DNA from: Clostridiales bacterium
GTDB taxonomy: Bacteria; Bacillota; Clostridia; Oscillospirales; Oscillospiraceae
Assembly: GCA_022764045.1 (NCBI GenBank)
Contig: JALERU010000058.1
Span: forward strand, 1 to 64,000
Reading direction: 5' to 3'
Length of the DNA: 64,000 nt
Shown: piece after piece, positions 14,959 through 23,160 of the stretch
Layout: every line of letters starts with the position of its first letter
Numbering within the stretch: the stretch's first letter is position 1
Made by a program: the position numbers and the translations under genes
Notes under the pieces: model-generated
Databases searched by the model: none
What the model saw: the letters and a program-made list of their open reading frames with translations, nothing else
What the model was told of the DNA's origin: nothing

Positions 14959-16436
14959 TGTTCATACCAGCCGGGTGCGCCGGGGGTGAGGTTGATGTTG
15001 ACCTGCTTGATCTCCTGGTATTCCTCCAGACCATGGACGCCCAGCTCGCGGCCGATGCCGGACATCTTATAGCCTCCCCAGGGAGCTTCGTTGAAGGTGG
15101 GGTTAAAGGCGTTGACCCAGGTGATGCCGGCGCGGACTTCCTTGACCACATGGATCGCCGTCTCCAACTGATGGGTGAAGACGCCGCCAGCCAGACCGTA
15201 ATCGGTGTCGTTGGCCAGGGCAATGGCCTCCTCCACGGTTTTGAAGGTCTGGATGGTGACCACCGGCCCAAAAATCTCTTCCCGGACGATGGTCATATCG
15301 GGGGTGCAGTTGTCAAAAATGGTGGGGCGCATGAAGTAGCCCTTGGCGCACTCGCCCTCGGTGTACCGCTCGCCGCCGCAGACCAGGGTGGCGCCCTCTT
15401 CGATGCCTTTCTTCACATAACCCAGCACGTCGTTGAGCTGGCCTTCGCTGACCATGGGGCCCATATCGGGGTTATCCAAAGGGTTGCCAATGGTCATGGC
15501 GTTGGCACGCTCCGCGAACCGTTTCACGAAGGCGTCGTGAATGCTTTCCTCGATGATGATACGGGAACCGGCGCAGCAAACTTCGCCCTGGTTGAAGAAG
15601 ATGCCGATCATAGCCCATTCCACAGCGGCTTCCAGATCCACATCTGCGAAGATGATATTGGGGGACTTGCCGCCCAGCTCCAGGCCGATCTTCTTGACGT
15701 TGTTGGCCGCGCAGCGCATAATGCTCTGGCCCACAGCGGTAGAACCGGTGAGGGTGACCATGCCGATGTCCTTGTGGGAAGCCAGCGCCTCGCCCACGGA
15801 ACCGCCCGGCCCCAGAATCAGGTTGGCGGCGCCTGCGGGGACACCGGCCTCCTCCAGAATCTCAAACATCTTCACATTGGACATCACGGCGTTGGAAGCG
15901 GGCTTGAAGATGATGCTGTTGCCAGCGGCCAAAGCGGGGGCAATCTTCCAGGAGCCCATGACGAAGGGGAAGTTCCAGGCGCTAATGAGAGCGACGACCC
16001 CCACAGGCTCATGGATGGTGAAGGAATGCATCTTGCCAAAGCCCTCGTTCACATCATATACGCCGCCGTAAGGGGCCTTGATGATGCCGGCATAGTAACG
16101 GTAGCAGTGCAGGGCGTCATCCACGTCGCCTTCTGCCTCCCGCAGGGGCTTGCCCATGTCCATGGACTCGATGCGAGCCAGCTCATCCCGATACTTGTCG
16201 ATGAGATCGGCAATTTTCAGCAGGATATCGCCTCTGGTCTGGCTGTCCATATCACGCCAGTCACGGGTCTCATAGAAGGACTTCTTGGCGGCGGCAACGG
16301 CACGCTCCACGTCGTCCTGATTAGACTGCACGATCTCAGCCAGGATTTCACCGTTTGCGGGGTTGTAAGTAGGGTTGGTTTTCCCGGTGACGCTCTCTAC
16401 CCACTCGCCATTGATATAATTTTTGCAAATCTTCAT
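14955..16436 (-). CDS. NAD-dependent aldehyde dehydrogenase, probable 4-aminobutyraldehyde type
   Basis: A 493-residue member of the aldehyde dehydrogenase superfamily, oxidising an aldehyde to its acid with NAD(P). Visible motifs are the N-terminal YINGEW, the cofactor loop SAWNFPFVMGSWKIAPALAAGN (residues around 150-170), the general base Glu in GLELGGKSPN, the catalytic Cys287 in GEVCCAGSR and the C-terminal EEIFGPVV and PWGGYKMSGIGRELG. It resembles betaine/aminobutyraldehyde dehydrogenases. It lies 100 bp downstream of a putrescine aminotransferase on the same strand, so the likely substrate is 4-aminobutanal (or 1-pyrroline), giving GABA. Betaine aldehyde is the main alternative; no choline enzymes are nearby. 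Confidence 0.88.
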   Translation of the reverse strand: MKICKNYINGEWVESVTGKTNPTYNPANGEILAEIVQSNQDDVERAVAAAKKSFYETRDWRDMDSQTRGDILLKIADLIDKYRDELARIESMDMGKPLREAEGDVDDALHCYRYYAGIIKAPYGGVYDVNEGFGKMHSFTIHEPVGVVALISAWNFPFVMGSWKIAPALAAGNSIIFKPASNAVMSNVKMFEILEEAGVPAGAANLILGPGGSVGEALASHKDIGMVTLTGSTAVGQSIMRCAANNVKKIGLELGGKSPNIIFADVDLEAAVEWAMIGIFFNQGEVCCAGSRIIIEESIHDAFVKRFAERANAMTIGNPLDNPDMGPMVSEGQLNDVLGYVKKGIEEGATLVCGGERYTEGECAKGYFMRPTIFDNCTPDMTIVREEIFGPVVTIQTFKTVEEAIALANDTDYGLAGGVFTHQLETAIHVVKEVRAGITWVNAFNPTFNEAPWGGYKMSGIGRELGVHGLEEYQEIKQVNINLTPGAPGWYEH

Positions 16437-16536
16437 AGAAAAATCTCCTATCCATCACAGTGCGAAAAAGAATTCTACCCAGAGAGCCTGCGCCCTCCAG
16501 ATGGGATTAATGTACATGATTTTATCAAAGAACAGC

Positions 16537-17922
16537 TTAGAGACCGAAAACTTCCTTCGCCTTGGCGGCAGCCTTGTCGGAGGCGTCCAGAATCTTGGCA
16601 ATCTCGTCGGGGGTCAGGGATGCGGGGGGCTCGAAGCGGATGGTCTTGGAGTTGTTCAGGGTGCCGGAGATGATCACGTGCTGGTTGTACATCTCCTTGG
16701 AGAACTCATAACCGTAGTCGTCAGAGAAGAACTCCACAGCCATCATGAGGCCGACGCCCCGGACTTCCTTAATGACGGTGGGATACTTTGCCTGAATGGC
16801 CTCCAGGCCGGCCTTGATTTTGGCGCCCTTCTCACGGGCCTGGCCGGGGATGTCGTTCTTGAGCTGGAAGTCCAGCGCGGCGATGGCGGCGGCGCAGCAG
16901 ACAGGGTTGCCGCCGAAGGTGGTGGAGCCCAGCAGATAGGGGTTCTCAATCAATTCTTCGCTCCACATGGAAGGACGGCAAATGAGGCCGGTGATGGGCA
17001 TCACACCGCCGCCGAAAGCCTTACCAAAGGTCATGATGTCGGGGACGATTTCCTCCGCATCGCAGCGCCACAGGGTGCCGGTACGGCCCATGCCGGTCTG
17101 GATTTCGTCAATGATGAGGACAACATCCAGCTCGTCGCAGATGGCACGGACTTCCTTCAAATAGCCTTCGGGAGGAATGATCACGCCGGCTTCGCCCTGG
17201 ATGGGCTCCAGAACCACGGCGGCGATGGATTCGCCGACTTCCCGCAGGTTCTCAATGGCGGTACGGATGGCGGCGGCGTTGCCGTATTCCACGTGCTGCA
17301 CCTGCTGGAGCAGAGGCAGGTAGGGCTGACGATAGATTCCCTTGGCGGTCAGGGACAGGGAGCCGCCGGTCTTGCCGTGGAAGGCGTGGGTGGTGGAGAT
17401 AAACCACTTGCCCTTGCTCTTGAAACGAGCCAACTTCATGGCGATTTCCACGGCTTCGGTGCCGCAGTTGGTGAAGAAGCACTGCTGCAGATCACCGGGG
17501 GTGCAGTCTGCCATTGCCTTGGCCAGATAGCCGCGCAGGGGGTCGATGAGTTCCTGGGAGTGCAGGCCCTGACGGCTCAGCTGTGCTTTCACTGTGTCAA
17601 TGATGAGGTCCTCACTGTGGCCGGCCACATAGATGCCGAAACCACCCATGGCGTCCAGGAACTTCTCGTTGTCATACAGGCCGCGGAAGTAGGAGCCGCC
17701 GTCTTCCCATTCCAGAACGGCGCTGCCCTCAGTTTCGGAGGAGACGCACTTTCTGTAATTGATCCAGCCGGGGCTGACGCAGGTGTTGAAGTGCTCCACG
17801 GTCTCCTTGACCATCTGGGCCTTTTCTTCCGGGGGAATCTCGTCTGCTCTCATGTGGATGAGCTTAATCACACGGTCTAAATCCTTTACGACCTGCTCTC
17901 TGTTTTTCTCATAGTTATACAT
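16537..17922 (-). CDS. patA: Putrescine aminotransferase (class III, PatA/YgjG-like)
   Basis: A 461-residue PLP enzyme, close in length to E. coli putrescine:2-oxoglutarate aminotransferase. The family landmarks are the N-terminal extension ending GSYFRGLYDNEKFLDAMGGFGIYVAGH, the PLP-phosphate loop NCGTEAVE, the aspartate in LIIDEIQTGMGRTG and the Schiff-base lysine at residue 301 in TFGKAFGGG (E. coli uses Lys300). The start is supported by AGGAGG upstream. With the aldehyde dehydrogenase that follows it forms a two-step route from putrescine to GABA. Cadaverine could also be accepted. A 400-bp gap separates it from a divergent LuxR-type regulator that is the obvious candidate controller. 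Confidence 0.9.
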   Translation of the reverse strand: MYNYEKNREQVVKDLDRVIKLIHMRADEIPPEEKAQMVKETVEHFNTCVSPGWINYRKCVSSETEGSAVLEWEDGGSYFRGLYDNEKFLDAMGGFGIYVAGHSEDLIIDTVKAQLSRQGLHSQELIDPLRGYLAKAMADCTPGDLQQCFFTNCGTEAVEIAMKLARFKSKGKWFISTTHAFHGKTGGSLSLTAKGIYRQPYLPLLQQVQHVEYGNAAAIRTAIENLREVGESIAAVVLEPIQGEAGVIIPPEGYLKEVRAICDELDVVLIIDEIQTGMGRTGTLWRCDAEEIVPDIMTFGKAFGGGVMPITGLICRPSMWSEELIENPYLLGSTTFGGNPVCCAAAIAALDFQLKNDIPGQAREKGAKIKAGLEAIQAKYPTVIKEVRGVGLMMAVEFFSDDYGYEFSKEMYNQHVIISGTLNNSKTIRFEPPASLTPDEIAKILDASDKAAAKAKEVFGL

Positions 17923-18319
17923 AGATGATCCTCCTTATTCATTCAGCGCTTACAAAACCATATTCAGGTGGAGAAACCCGCCTGCATTCCACCCTTTCCA
18001 GGGATAGATCCCTGCTGTTTGGCGGGTCGGGTCATGTGAGGAAGAGGGGTTTGGCGATGGTTGGTCATTGTGGCGGTGTCCTTCTCGATTTGAATCCCAT
18101 TATTATGCGACAGGAGCAGGAAAGATGAATATTCTGTCCAACTTTATTATACGGGATTCTTTAGTTTCTTAAAATTCTTTTCTTTATCTACTTTATACTT
18201 GTTTTTATGGAACTTATACTTAGAAAGGCGTATCTCTACGTGTTTTGAAGTATATTATTTCGTTCCGGTTTCTATTATACTGAAAAAAAAGAAGACAATC
18301 AGAAAGGTGGGATTTGCGC
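17923..18319. other. Divergent intergenic region, putrescine genes / LuxR
   Basis: About 400 bp without a supported gene. The left two-thirds are GC-rich; 18130-18300 is AT-rich with several -10-like hexamers (TATACT near 18230 and 18277) but no clear paired -35 box. The promoters of patA and the LuxR gene must lie here. Confidence 0.5.
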
Positions 18320-19093
18320 ATGGTGAAGAAGAATGTATTTTTTATCTTTAACAACGTGATCTGCGAGCTGTACCGGTGCCGGACGTACCGGGAGCTCGAG
18401 CAGTATTTTCTGCCGGTGCTGAAGATGCTCATCCCCTTCCGCTACGCCAGCATCATGCGCCAGGAGGAGAAGGCCCCAAAAATCCGTCTGGTGGACCCCC
18501 TGTGTGTCCCCAAGGAGTTTGTGGAAGCGGAGCAGAACTACATGCGTTTTGCCGACGACGACTACACCGGCTGGCTCAACTGCTGCCGGGAGTCCACTCT
18601 GTTCCGGGAAAGTGACCTGATGGGGGAGCAGCAGCGCCTGCGCTCCACCATTTATCAAAAATGCTACCAGAAATTTGACGTGTACGACTCTCTACAGTAT
18701 GGCATCGTCTTTCACGGCAAGCCTCTGGGGGCCCTGAGCATTTTCCGCTGCCGGGAGGATGGGCCCTTTACCGATGAGGAGCTCTTTCTCCTCAGCTCTG
18801 TGGGGATTCACCTGAACCAGCACATGGATTTGCTGTTGAGCCGGATGGACCGGGCTCGGGATACCTACAGCTATGATTTTCCCGCCATTGCGGCCCGATA
18901 TGGTCTCACTGCCCGGGAGACCCAACTGCTGGAGCTGCTGACCCGGTTCCGGGAAAACCGGGAGATCGCCACGGCCCTTCAGGTGCGGGAGTCCACCCTG
19001 CAGAAGCATTTTCAGAATATCTTCCGCAAGTTTGGGGTGACCTCTCGCTGGGAGATCATGCGCCTGCTGTCGGAGGGGGATCACCGGGAATAA
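18320..19093 (+). CDS. LuxR-type transcriptional regulator with GAF-like sensor region
   Basis: A 257-residue regulator. The ATG at 18320 has AAAGGTGG about 9 bases upstream, better placed than for the TTG two codons earlier. Residues 1-175 form an unassigned sensor part with the look of a GAF/autoinducer-like fold (LQYGIVFHGKPLGALSIFR, DEELFLLSSVGIHLNQHMDL). The C-terminal LuxR helix-turn-helix is clear (residues about 190-250: YGLTARETQLLELL, NREIATALQVRESTLQKHFQNIFRKFGVTSR). It is divergent from patA and 180 bp upstream of an NhaC-family transporter, so it probably activates putrescine uptake and breakdown. The effector is not known. Confidence 0.85.
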   Translation: MVKKNVFFIFNNVICELYRCRTYRELEQYFLPVLKMLIPFRYASIMRQEEKAPKIRLVDPLCVPKEFVEAEQNYMRFADDDYTGWLNCCRESTLFRESDLMGEQQRLRSTIYQKCYQKFDVYDSLQYGIVFHGKPLGALSIFRCREDGPFTDEELFLLSSVGIHLNQHMDLLLSRMDRARDTYSYDFPAIAARYGLTARETQLLELLTRFRENREIATALQVRESTLQKHFQNIFRKFGVTSRWEIMRLLSEGDHRE

Positions 19094-19271
19094 AAGTCGA
19101 AATGCCAAAGAAGAAAGAGAAAGGAGAATGATGTAGTAAAAAATCATATAAAAATACTATGTTTATGAGAAAGAGAGAGACCCACCGTACCATGCCGCAG
19201 CGTATAAGAACGGAAAACGCCGGCAGGTGGATGGGCTCATGAGCTGGTTTCAGAGAGGGGGAAATTACAGT

Positions 19272-20642
19272 ATGGATGCAACCTATGGAATCATTAGCAT
19301 TGTTCCTGTCATCTTTTTGATTGTGATGGCGCTGATCACCAAACGGACCCTGGAATCCCTGATGGCGGCCACCCTGCTGGCGCTGATCATCGGGTATCGG
19401 GGCGAGTGGTTCATAGGCTTTATCCAGCAGATGCAAGATGTTGCTGCGGAAAACATCTGGGTCCTGCTGGTGGTGGGGCTGCTGGGGGGCCTGGTGGGGG
19501 TTTTGGAGCAATCCAAAGCGGCCATGGGTTTTACTGGCCTGTTGGGTAGGTTTGCCACCACCCGGAAAAAGTCCCTGCTGGCGGAGTGGGCCCTCAGCGT
19601 GGTGCTCTTTGTGGACGACTACTTAAATATTCTGACCACAGCCTCCATCACCAAACGGCTGAACGACTCCCATAAGGTCCACCGGACCTTGACGGCTTAC
19701 ATCGTCGGGTCCACTTCCGCCCCTGTGGTGGTGTTGATCCCCCTGTCCTCCTGGTCCATTTACTATGCCAGCCTCATCGACAGCACCGGCATTGTGCCCG
19801 AGGGGGGCAGCGCGGTGGGGACCTATCTCCAGTCGGTGCCCTTTATGTTTTATCCCATGTTTTGCCTGCTGGTGTTGCTGCTGGTCATTGCCGGGGTGAT
19901 TCCCCTCTTTGGCCCCCTCCGCAAGTATCAGAAGCAGGCGGAGGAGAATGGCAGCCTTTATCCTCCAGGCCAGGAGCCTGAGGAGGAGATCGAAGAAGTG
20001 CTGGACCCCAACGCCAAGCCCGGCCGAGTCATTGACTTTGTGCTGCCCATTGTGGTGCTGCTGGCGGCCACCATCTACTTTGACATTGACGTGCTGACCG
20101 GTGTGACCGTGGCTCTGGCTTTCACCTGCGTGATGTACCTGATCCGAAAGCTGATGGGCGTGGCGGAATATGTGGACGCCGTTTGGGAGGGCTTCTCTAC
20201 CATGGTGTCGGTGCTGGCGCTGCTGGTGATCGCCTTTATGTTCAAGGCGGCCTGTGAAAACCTGGGAATGTCGGCTTACATCATCGGTAAGGTGGCCCCC
20301 TTTATGGCGGGACAGTTCCTGCCCGTTGTAATCTTCCTGGTGTCCACCCTGATGACCTTTGCCCTGGCCAACGCCTGGGGCGTCTCGGCCATTATGGTGC
20401 CCCTGGTGGTCCCCTTGGCCCAGGCCATGGACGCCAATCTGGTGGTGGCCATCGCGGCCATCTTCTCCGGCTCGGTCTTTGGCACCCAGCTCTGCTTCTA
20501 CTCGGATAATTCCATCCTCATCGGAAAGGCCACGGGCATCCTGCCTCTGGAGCACGTGAAAACCCAAATGCCCTTTGCCTTGTGCGCCGGGGTGCTGACT
20601 TGTGCTGCGTACCTGATCTATGGCATGGTGTTTCTGGGCTGA
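19272..20642 (+). CDS. NhaC-family Na+/H+ antiporter-like transporter
   Basis: A 456-residue polytopic membrane protein with about 11-12 hydrophobic helices. It shows the NhaC-type landmarks: LLVVGLLGGLVGVLEQS, the conserved VLFVDDYLNILTTASITKRL with paired aspartates, GSTSAPVVVLIPLSSW and FALANAWGVSAIMVPLVVPL. The ATG at 19272 follows GAGAGGGGG; the earlier in-frame ATG at 19227 is less well supported. Members exchange Na+ for H+ or for organic substrates (malate/lactate, amino acids). Position after the LuxR regulator and opposite patA suggests carriage of putrescine, GABA or a related amine, but this is inference only. No terminator is evident before the next promoter at 20690. Confidence 0.85.
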   Translation: MDATYGIISIVPVIFLIVMALITKRTLESLMAATLLALIIGYRGEWFIGFIQQMQDVAAENIWVLLVVGLLGGLVGVLEQSKAAMGFTGLLGRFATTRKKSLLAEWALSVVLFVDDYLNILTTASITKRLNDSHKVHRTLTAYIVGSTSAPVVVLIPLSSWSIYYASLIDSTGIVPEGGSAVGTYLQSVPFMFYPMFCLLVLLLVIAGVIPLFGPLRKYQKQAEENGSLYPPGQEPEEEIEEVLDPNAKPGRVIDFVLPIVVLLAATIYFDIDVLTGVTVALAFTCVMYLIRKLMGVAEYVDAVWEGFSTMVSVLALLVIAFMFKAACENLGMSAYIIGKVAPFMAGQFLPVVIFLVSTLMTFALANAWGVSAIMVPLVVPLAQAMDANLVVAIAAIFSGSVFGTQLCFYSDNSILIGKATGILPLEHVKTQMPFALCAGVLTCAAYLIYGMVFLG

Positions 20643-20689
20643 GGGGCGGTGTCCAAAAAGATGTGGTATATTTTGTACAATTTGCCAGG

Positions 20690-20718
20690 TTGAAAAGTGT
20701 GGAAAACTGTGCTATATT
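20690..20718 (+). promoter_or_regulatory. Promoter of the ABC-F leader
   Basis: TTGAAA (20690-20695), a 17-base spacer and TATATT (20713-20718) predict a start near 20725 and a 365-base leader before the ABC-F gene. Confidence 0.75.
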
Positions 20719-20812
20719 ATAGACACAGAAAGGATGAGTCCAATGTACAGATAAGAAAAGCTGTCAACTGATAAGAGACTGATTCAAAACAAAAGAAAGA
20801 GAGGTTAAATTG

Positions 20813-20839
20813 ATGTTAGATATCAAGAATAACCAGTAA
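20813..20839 (+). CDS. Eight-residue leader peptide (MLDIKNNQ)
   Basis: A tiny reading frame ATG...TAA with an AGAGAGG-type binding site about 8 bases upstream. Its last codon and stop lie inside the left arm of the terminator stem that follows. This geometry is that of ribosome-mediated attenuators in front of antibiotic-response genes, where a stalled ribosome on the short frame prevents the terminator from forming. The peptide sequence itself matches no leader that I know. Confidence 0.6.
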   Translation: MLDIKNNQ

Positions 20840-20890
20840 CCCTTGACCAGGTGAGAAGACAGATCGCCAGGTCAAGGGTTACTTTTTTTA
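20835..20890 (+). terminator. Attenuator-type intrinsic terminator before ABC-F
   Basis: A perfect 14-bp stem (AGTAACCCTTGACC 20835-20848 with GGTCAAGGGTTACT 20870-20883) is followed by seven T residues. It lies about 200 bases upstream of the ABC-F start, within the same transcript, so read-through must be controlled. The rest of the leader (20891-21091) has no supported gene. Confidence 0.88.
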
Positions 20891-21091
20891 TCCATCTGGC
20901 CGTCGTCCGGCGGGAAAAAGGGAATTTTGCTGGATATGCCCTCGGTTCACCGGGAATTTTTGATTGTCTGCCCTATTGGCATCGCCTTCATTATCCGCTA
21001 TCATTAGAAGGCGGAATATTTACCGGAACCATCACCGGCAGCCCAGGGGGAATCCAGCGGGGCGCGGTGTAGAAATAGGAGGCTTTTATCG

Positions 21092-22687
21092 ATGCTGACC
21101 ATTCAAAATCTCGGGCTGCAGTTTGCCGGGCGGCCCTTGTTTTCCGACGTCAACCTGCAGTTTACCCGGGGCAACTGCTATGGCGTCATCGGCGCCAACG
21201 GCGCGGGCAAATCGACCTTTTTGAAAATCCTTTCCGGCGTGTTAGAGCCCACCAAGGGAGAGGTGGTCCTCCAGCCTGATGTGCGCATGTCGGTGCTCAA
21301 ACAGGACCAGAACGCCTTTGATGACCATGCCGTGCTGGAGACCGTGATTATGGGCAACCTCCATCTGTACCAGATCGGCCAGGAGCGGGACCAGCTCTAC
21401 GCCAAGGAGGAGATGACCGAGGCCGACGGCATCCGGGCCTGTGAGCTGGAGGCGGAGTTTGCCGACCTGGGAGGCTGGGAGGCCGAGAGTGAGGCGGCCC
21501 AGCTCCTTCAGGGCCTGGGCATTCCCAAGGAGTTCCATGAGACCCAGATGGCCGCCATGGACCCCCGGATGAAGGTGAAGGTCCTGCTGGCCCAGGCTCT
21601 GTTTGGAAACCCCGACCTGCTGCTGCTGGACGAGCCCACCAACAATCTGGACATCAACGCCGTGAGCTGGCTGGAGGACTTCCTGATGGACTTCCCCGGC
21701 ACCGTCATCGTGGTCAGCCATGACCGCCACTTCCTGAATACTGTCTGCACTCATATCGTGGATATCGACTATTCTAAGATTAAAATGTATGTGGGCAACT
21801 ATGACTTCTGGTATGAGTCCAGCCAACTGGTCCAGCAGCTCATTAAGAACCAGAACAAGCGCAACGAGGAAAAGATCAAGGAGCTCCAGGAGTTCATCGC
21901 CCGGTTCTCCGCCAACAAGTCCAAAAGCCGTCAGGCCACTGCCCGGCGGAAGCTGCTGGACAAGCTCACCGTGGAGGAGATGCCCGCCTCCTCCCGCCGC
22001 TATCCCTGGGTGTTCTTCTCCCCGGACCGGGAGGTGGGGAAGGAGATCCTGTCGGTTTCCGGGCTCTCCAAGACCATCGACGGGGTGAAGGTGCTGGACA
22101 GGGTGTCCTTTGTGGTGAACAAGGGGGATAAGATCGCCTTTGTGGGCGAGAATGAGAACGCCCACACCGCCCTATTTAAGATTCTGGCCGGGGAGCTGGA
22201 GCCCGACGAGGGCACCGTGGACTGGGGGCAGACCGCCACCTTCTCCTACTTCCCCAAGGACAACTCCCCCTACTTCCAGGACAACGACGACAACCTGCTG
22301 CTGTGGCTTCAGCAGTTCGCCCCCGGCATGCACGAGCAGGACCTGAGGAGCTTTTTGGGCCGGATGCTCTTCTCGGGGGACGAGGTGTATAAGCCTGCCA
22401 AGGTCCTCTCCGGCGGGGAAAAGGTCCGCTGCATGCTCTCTCGGATGATGCTCTCGGGGGCCAACGTCCTGCTGCTGGACCAGCCCACCAACCACCTGGA
22501 CCTGGAGTCCATCACCGCCCTGAACAAGGGACTGGAAAACGTGAAGTGCAACGTGCTGGTGGCCTCCCACGACCACCAGCTGGTCCAGACCGTGTGCAAC
22601 CGAATTTTTGACTTTACTGCTGACGGTAAGCTGGTAGACCGCAGCATGACCTATGACGAATACCTGGAGCAGTTGAATCCCCAGTAA
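21092..22687 (+). CDS. ABC-F family ATPase (YkpA/YbiT-like)
   Basis: A 531-residue soluble protein with two ATP-binding cassettes and no membrane domain, as in ABC-F proteins that act on ribosomes. Length and sequence match the Bacillus YkpA/E. coli YbiT branch. Cassette 1 is complete: Walker A GANGAGKST (residues 34-42) and Walker B LLLLDEPTNNLD with Glu181. The linker (about 240-300) holds the coiled-coil arm, ending FSANKSKSRQATARRKLL. Cassette 2 is unusual: its Walker A is GENENAHT (352-359), lacking the GKS/T, and its Walker B reads LLLDQPTNHLD, with Gln464 where the catalytic glutamate is expected. The signature LSGGEKVRC is intact. A leader peptide and attenuator precede it, hinting at induction by ribosome-targeting stress. 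Confidence 0.9.
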   Translation: MLTIQNLGLQFAGRPLFSDVNLQFTRGNCYGVIGANGAGKSTFLKILSGVLEPTKGEVVLQPDVRMSVLKQDQNAFDDHAVLETVIMGNLHLYQIGQERDQLYAKEEMTEADGIRACELEAEFADLGGWEAESEAAQLLQGLGIPKEFHETQMAAMDPRMKVKVLLAQALFGNPDLLLLDEPTNNLDINAVSWLEDFLMDFPGTVIVVSHDRHFLNTVCTHIVDIDYSKIKMYVGNYDFWYESSQLVQQLIKNQNKRNEEKIKELQEFIARFSANKSKSRQATARRKLLDKLTVEEMPASSRRYPWVFFSPDREVGKEILSVSGLSKTIDGVKVLDRVSFVVNKGDKIAFVGENENAHTALFKILAGELEPDEGTVDWGQTATFSYFPKDNSPYFQDNDDNLLLWLQQFAPGMHEQDLRSFLGRMLFSGDEVYKPAKVLSGGEKVRCMLSRMMLSGANVLLLDQPTNHLDLESITALNKGLENVKCNVLVASHDHQLVQTVCNRIFDFTADGKLVDRSMTYDEYLEQLNPQ

Positions 22688-22749
22688 CCGGAAAGGGCCG
22701 GGACAAAAGACACTGGAGGGCGGCACAAGAAGCCCCAAGAGAACCCAAC

Positions 22750-22785
22750 AAGGCCCCGGAGAATGTCTCCGGGGCCTTGTTTTTG
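22750..22785 (+). terminator. Terminator after ABC-F
   Basis: Stem AAGGCCCCGGAGA/TCTCCGGGGCCTT (22750-22778) followed by GTTTTTG. It also lies at the end of the minus-strand ABC-importer operon and may act in both directions. Confidence 0.8.
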
Positions 22786-22824
22786 TCTGCAAAGGCAGGA
22801 ATTCACTGGGAAAAGACAGCGGGC

Positions 22825-23160
22825 TCAAGCCCCGAAAATTTCTTGAAAGAGTTCCCCGGCGCACTGGTCCAGCCGCTGGCAAAAGTCCTGGTACTGGGCG
22901 ATGACAGTCCGGGCGGCAGGGGTCAGGGTGCTGCCGCCGCCCTGTTCCCCGCCGATTTTCTTATCCGTCAGAGGGAAGCCCAGGCCTTTTTCCGCGGCTT
23001 TGATCATGCCCAGGGCCTTGTTGTAGGAGAGGTTCATGGCGTCTGCCGCCTTTTTGAGGGAGCCAAGTTCGCTGACGTTCAGCAGAAGCTGCATGGGGCC
23101 CAGGCCGAAAAACTTTTTCCCCTGGTCGTCACACAGGTAGAGCTTCCAATCATAGGTCAT
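22825..23160 (-). CDS. ModE-type winged-helix regulator (N-terminal domain only)
   Basis: A 111-residue protein consisting of a ModE/LysR-like winged helix-turn-helix (SELGSLKKAADAMNLSYNKALGMIKAAEKGLGFPLTDKK, residues about 32-72) and a short C-terminal helix. The molybdate-binding (TOBE/MOP) domain of full-length ModE is absent, as in many short clostridial homologues. It overlaps the ATPase gene by 4 bases at the end of the importer operon, so it probably senses or controls molybdenum or tungsten uptake. How it would sense metal without the MOP domain is unclear. Confidence 0.78.
   Translation of the reverse strand: MTYDWKLYLCDDQGKKFFGLGPMQLLLNVSELGSLKKAADAMNLSYNKALGMIKAAEKGLGFPLTDKKIGGEQGGGSTLTPAARTVIAQYQDFCQRLDQCAGELFQEIFGA

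Noticed and set aside
14775-16673. A 632-codon plus-strand frame opposite the aldehyde dehydrogenase
   Set aside because: Entirely antisense to an intact enzyme gene and running through a terminator and a structured repeat.
19094-19271. Small frames between the LuxR and NhaC genes
   Set aside because: Only a two-codon frame follows the AAAGGAG at about 19120; nothing longer has a binding site.
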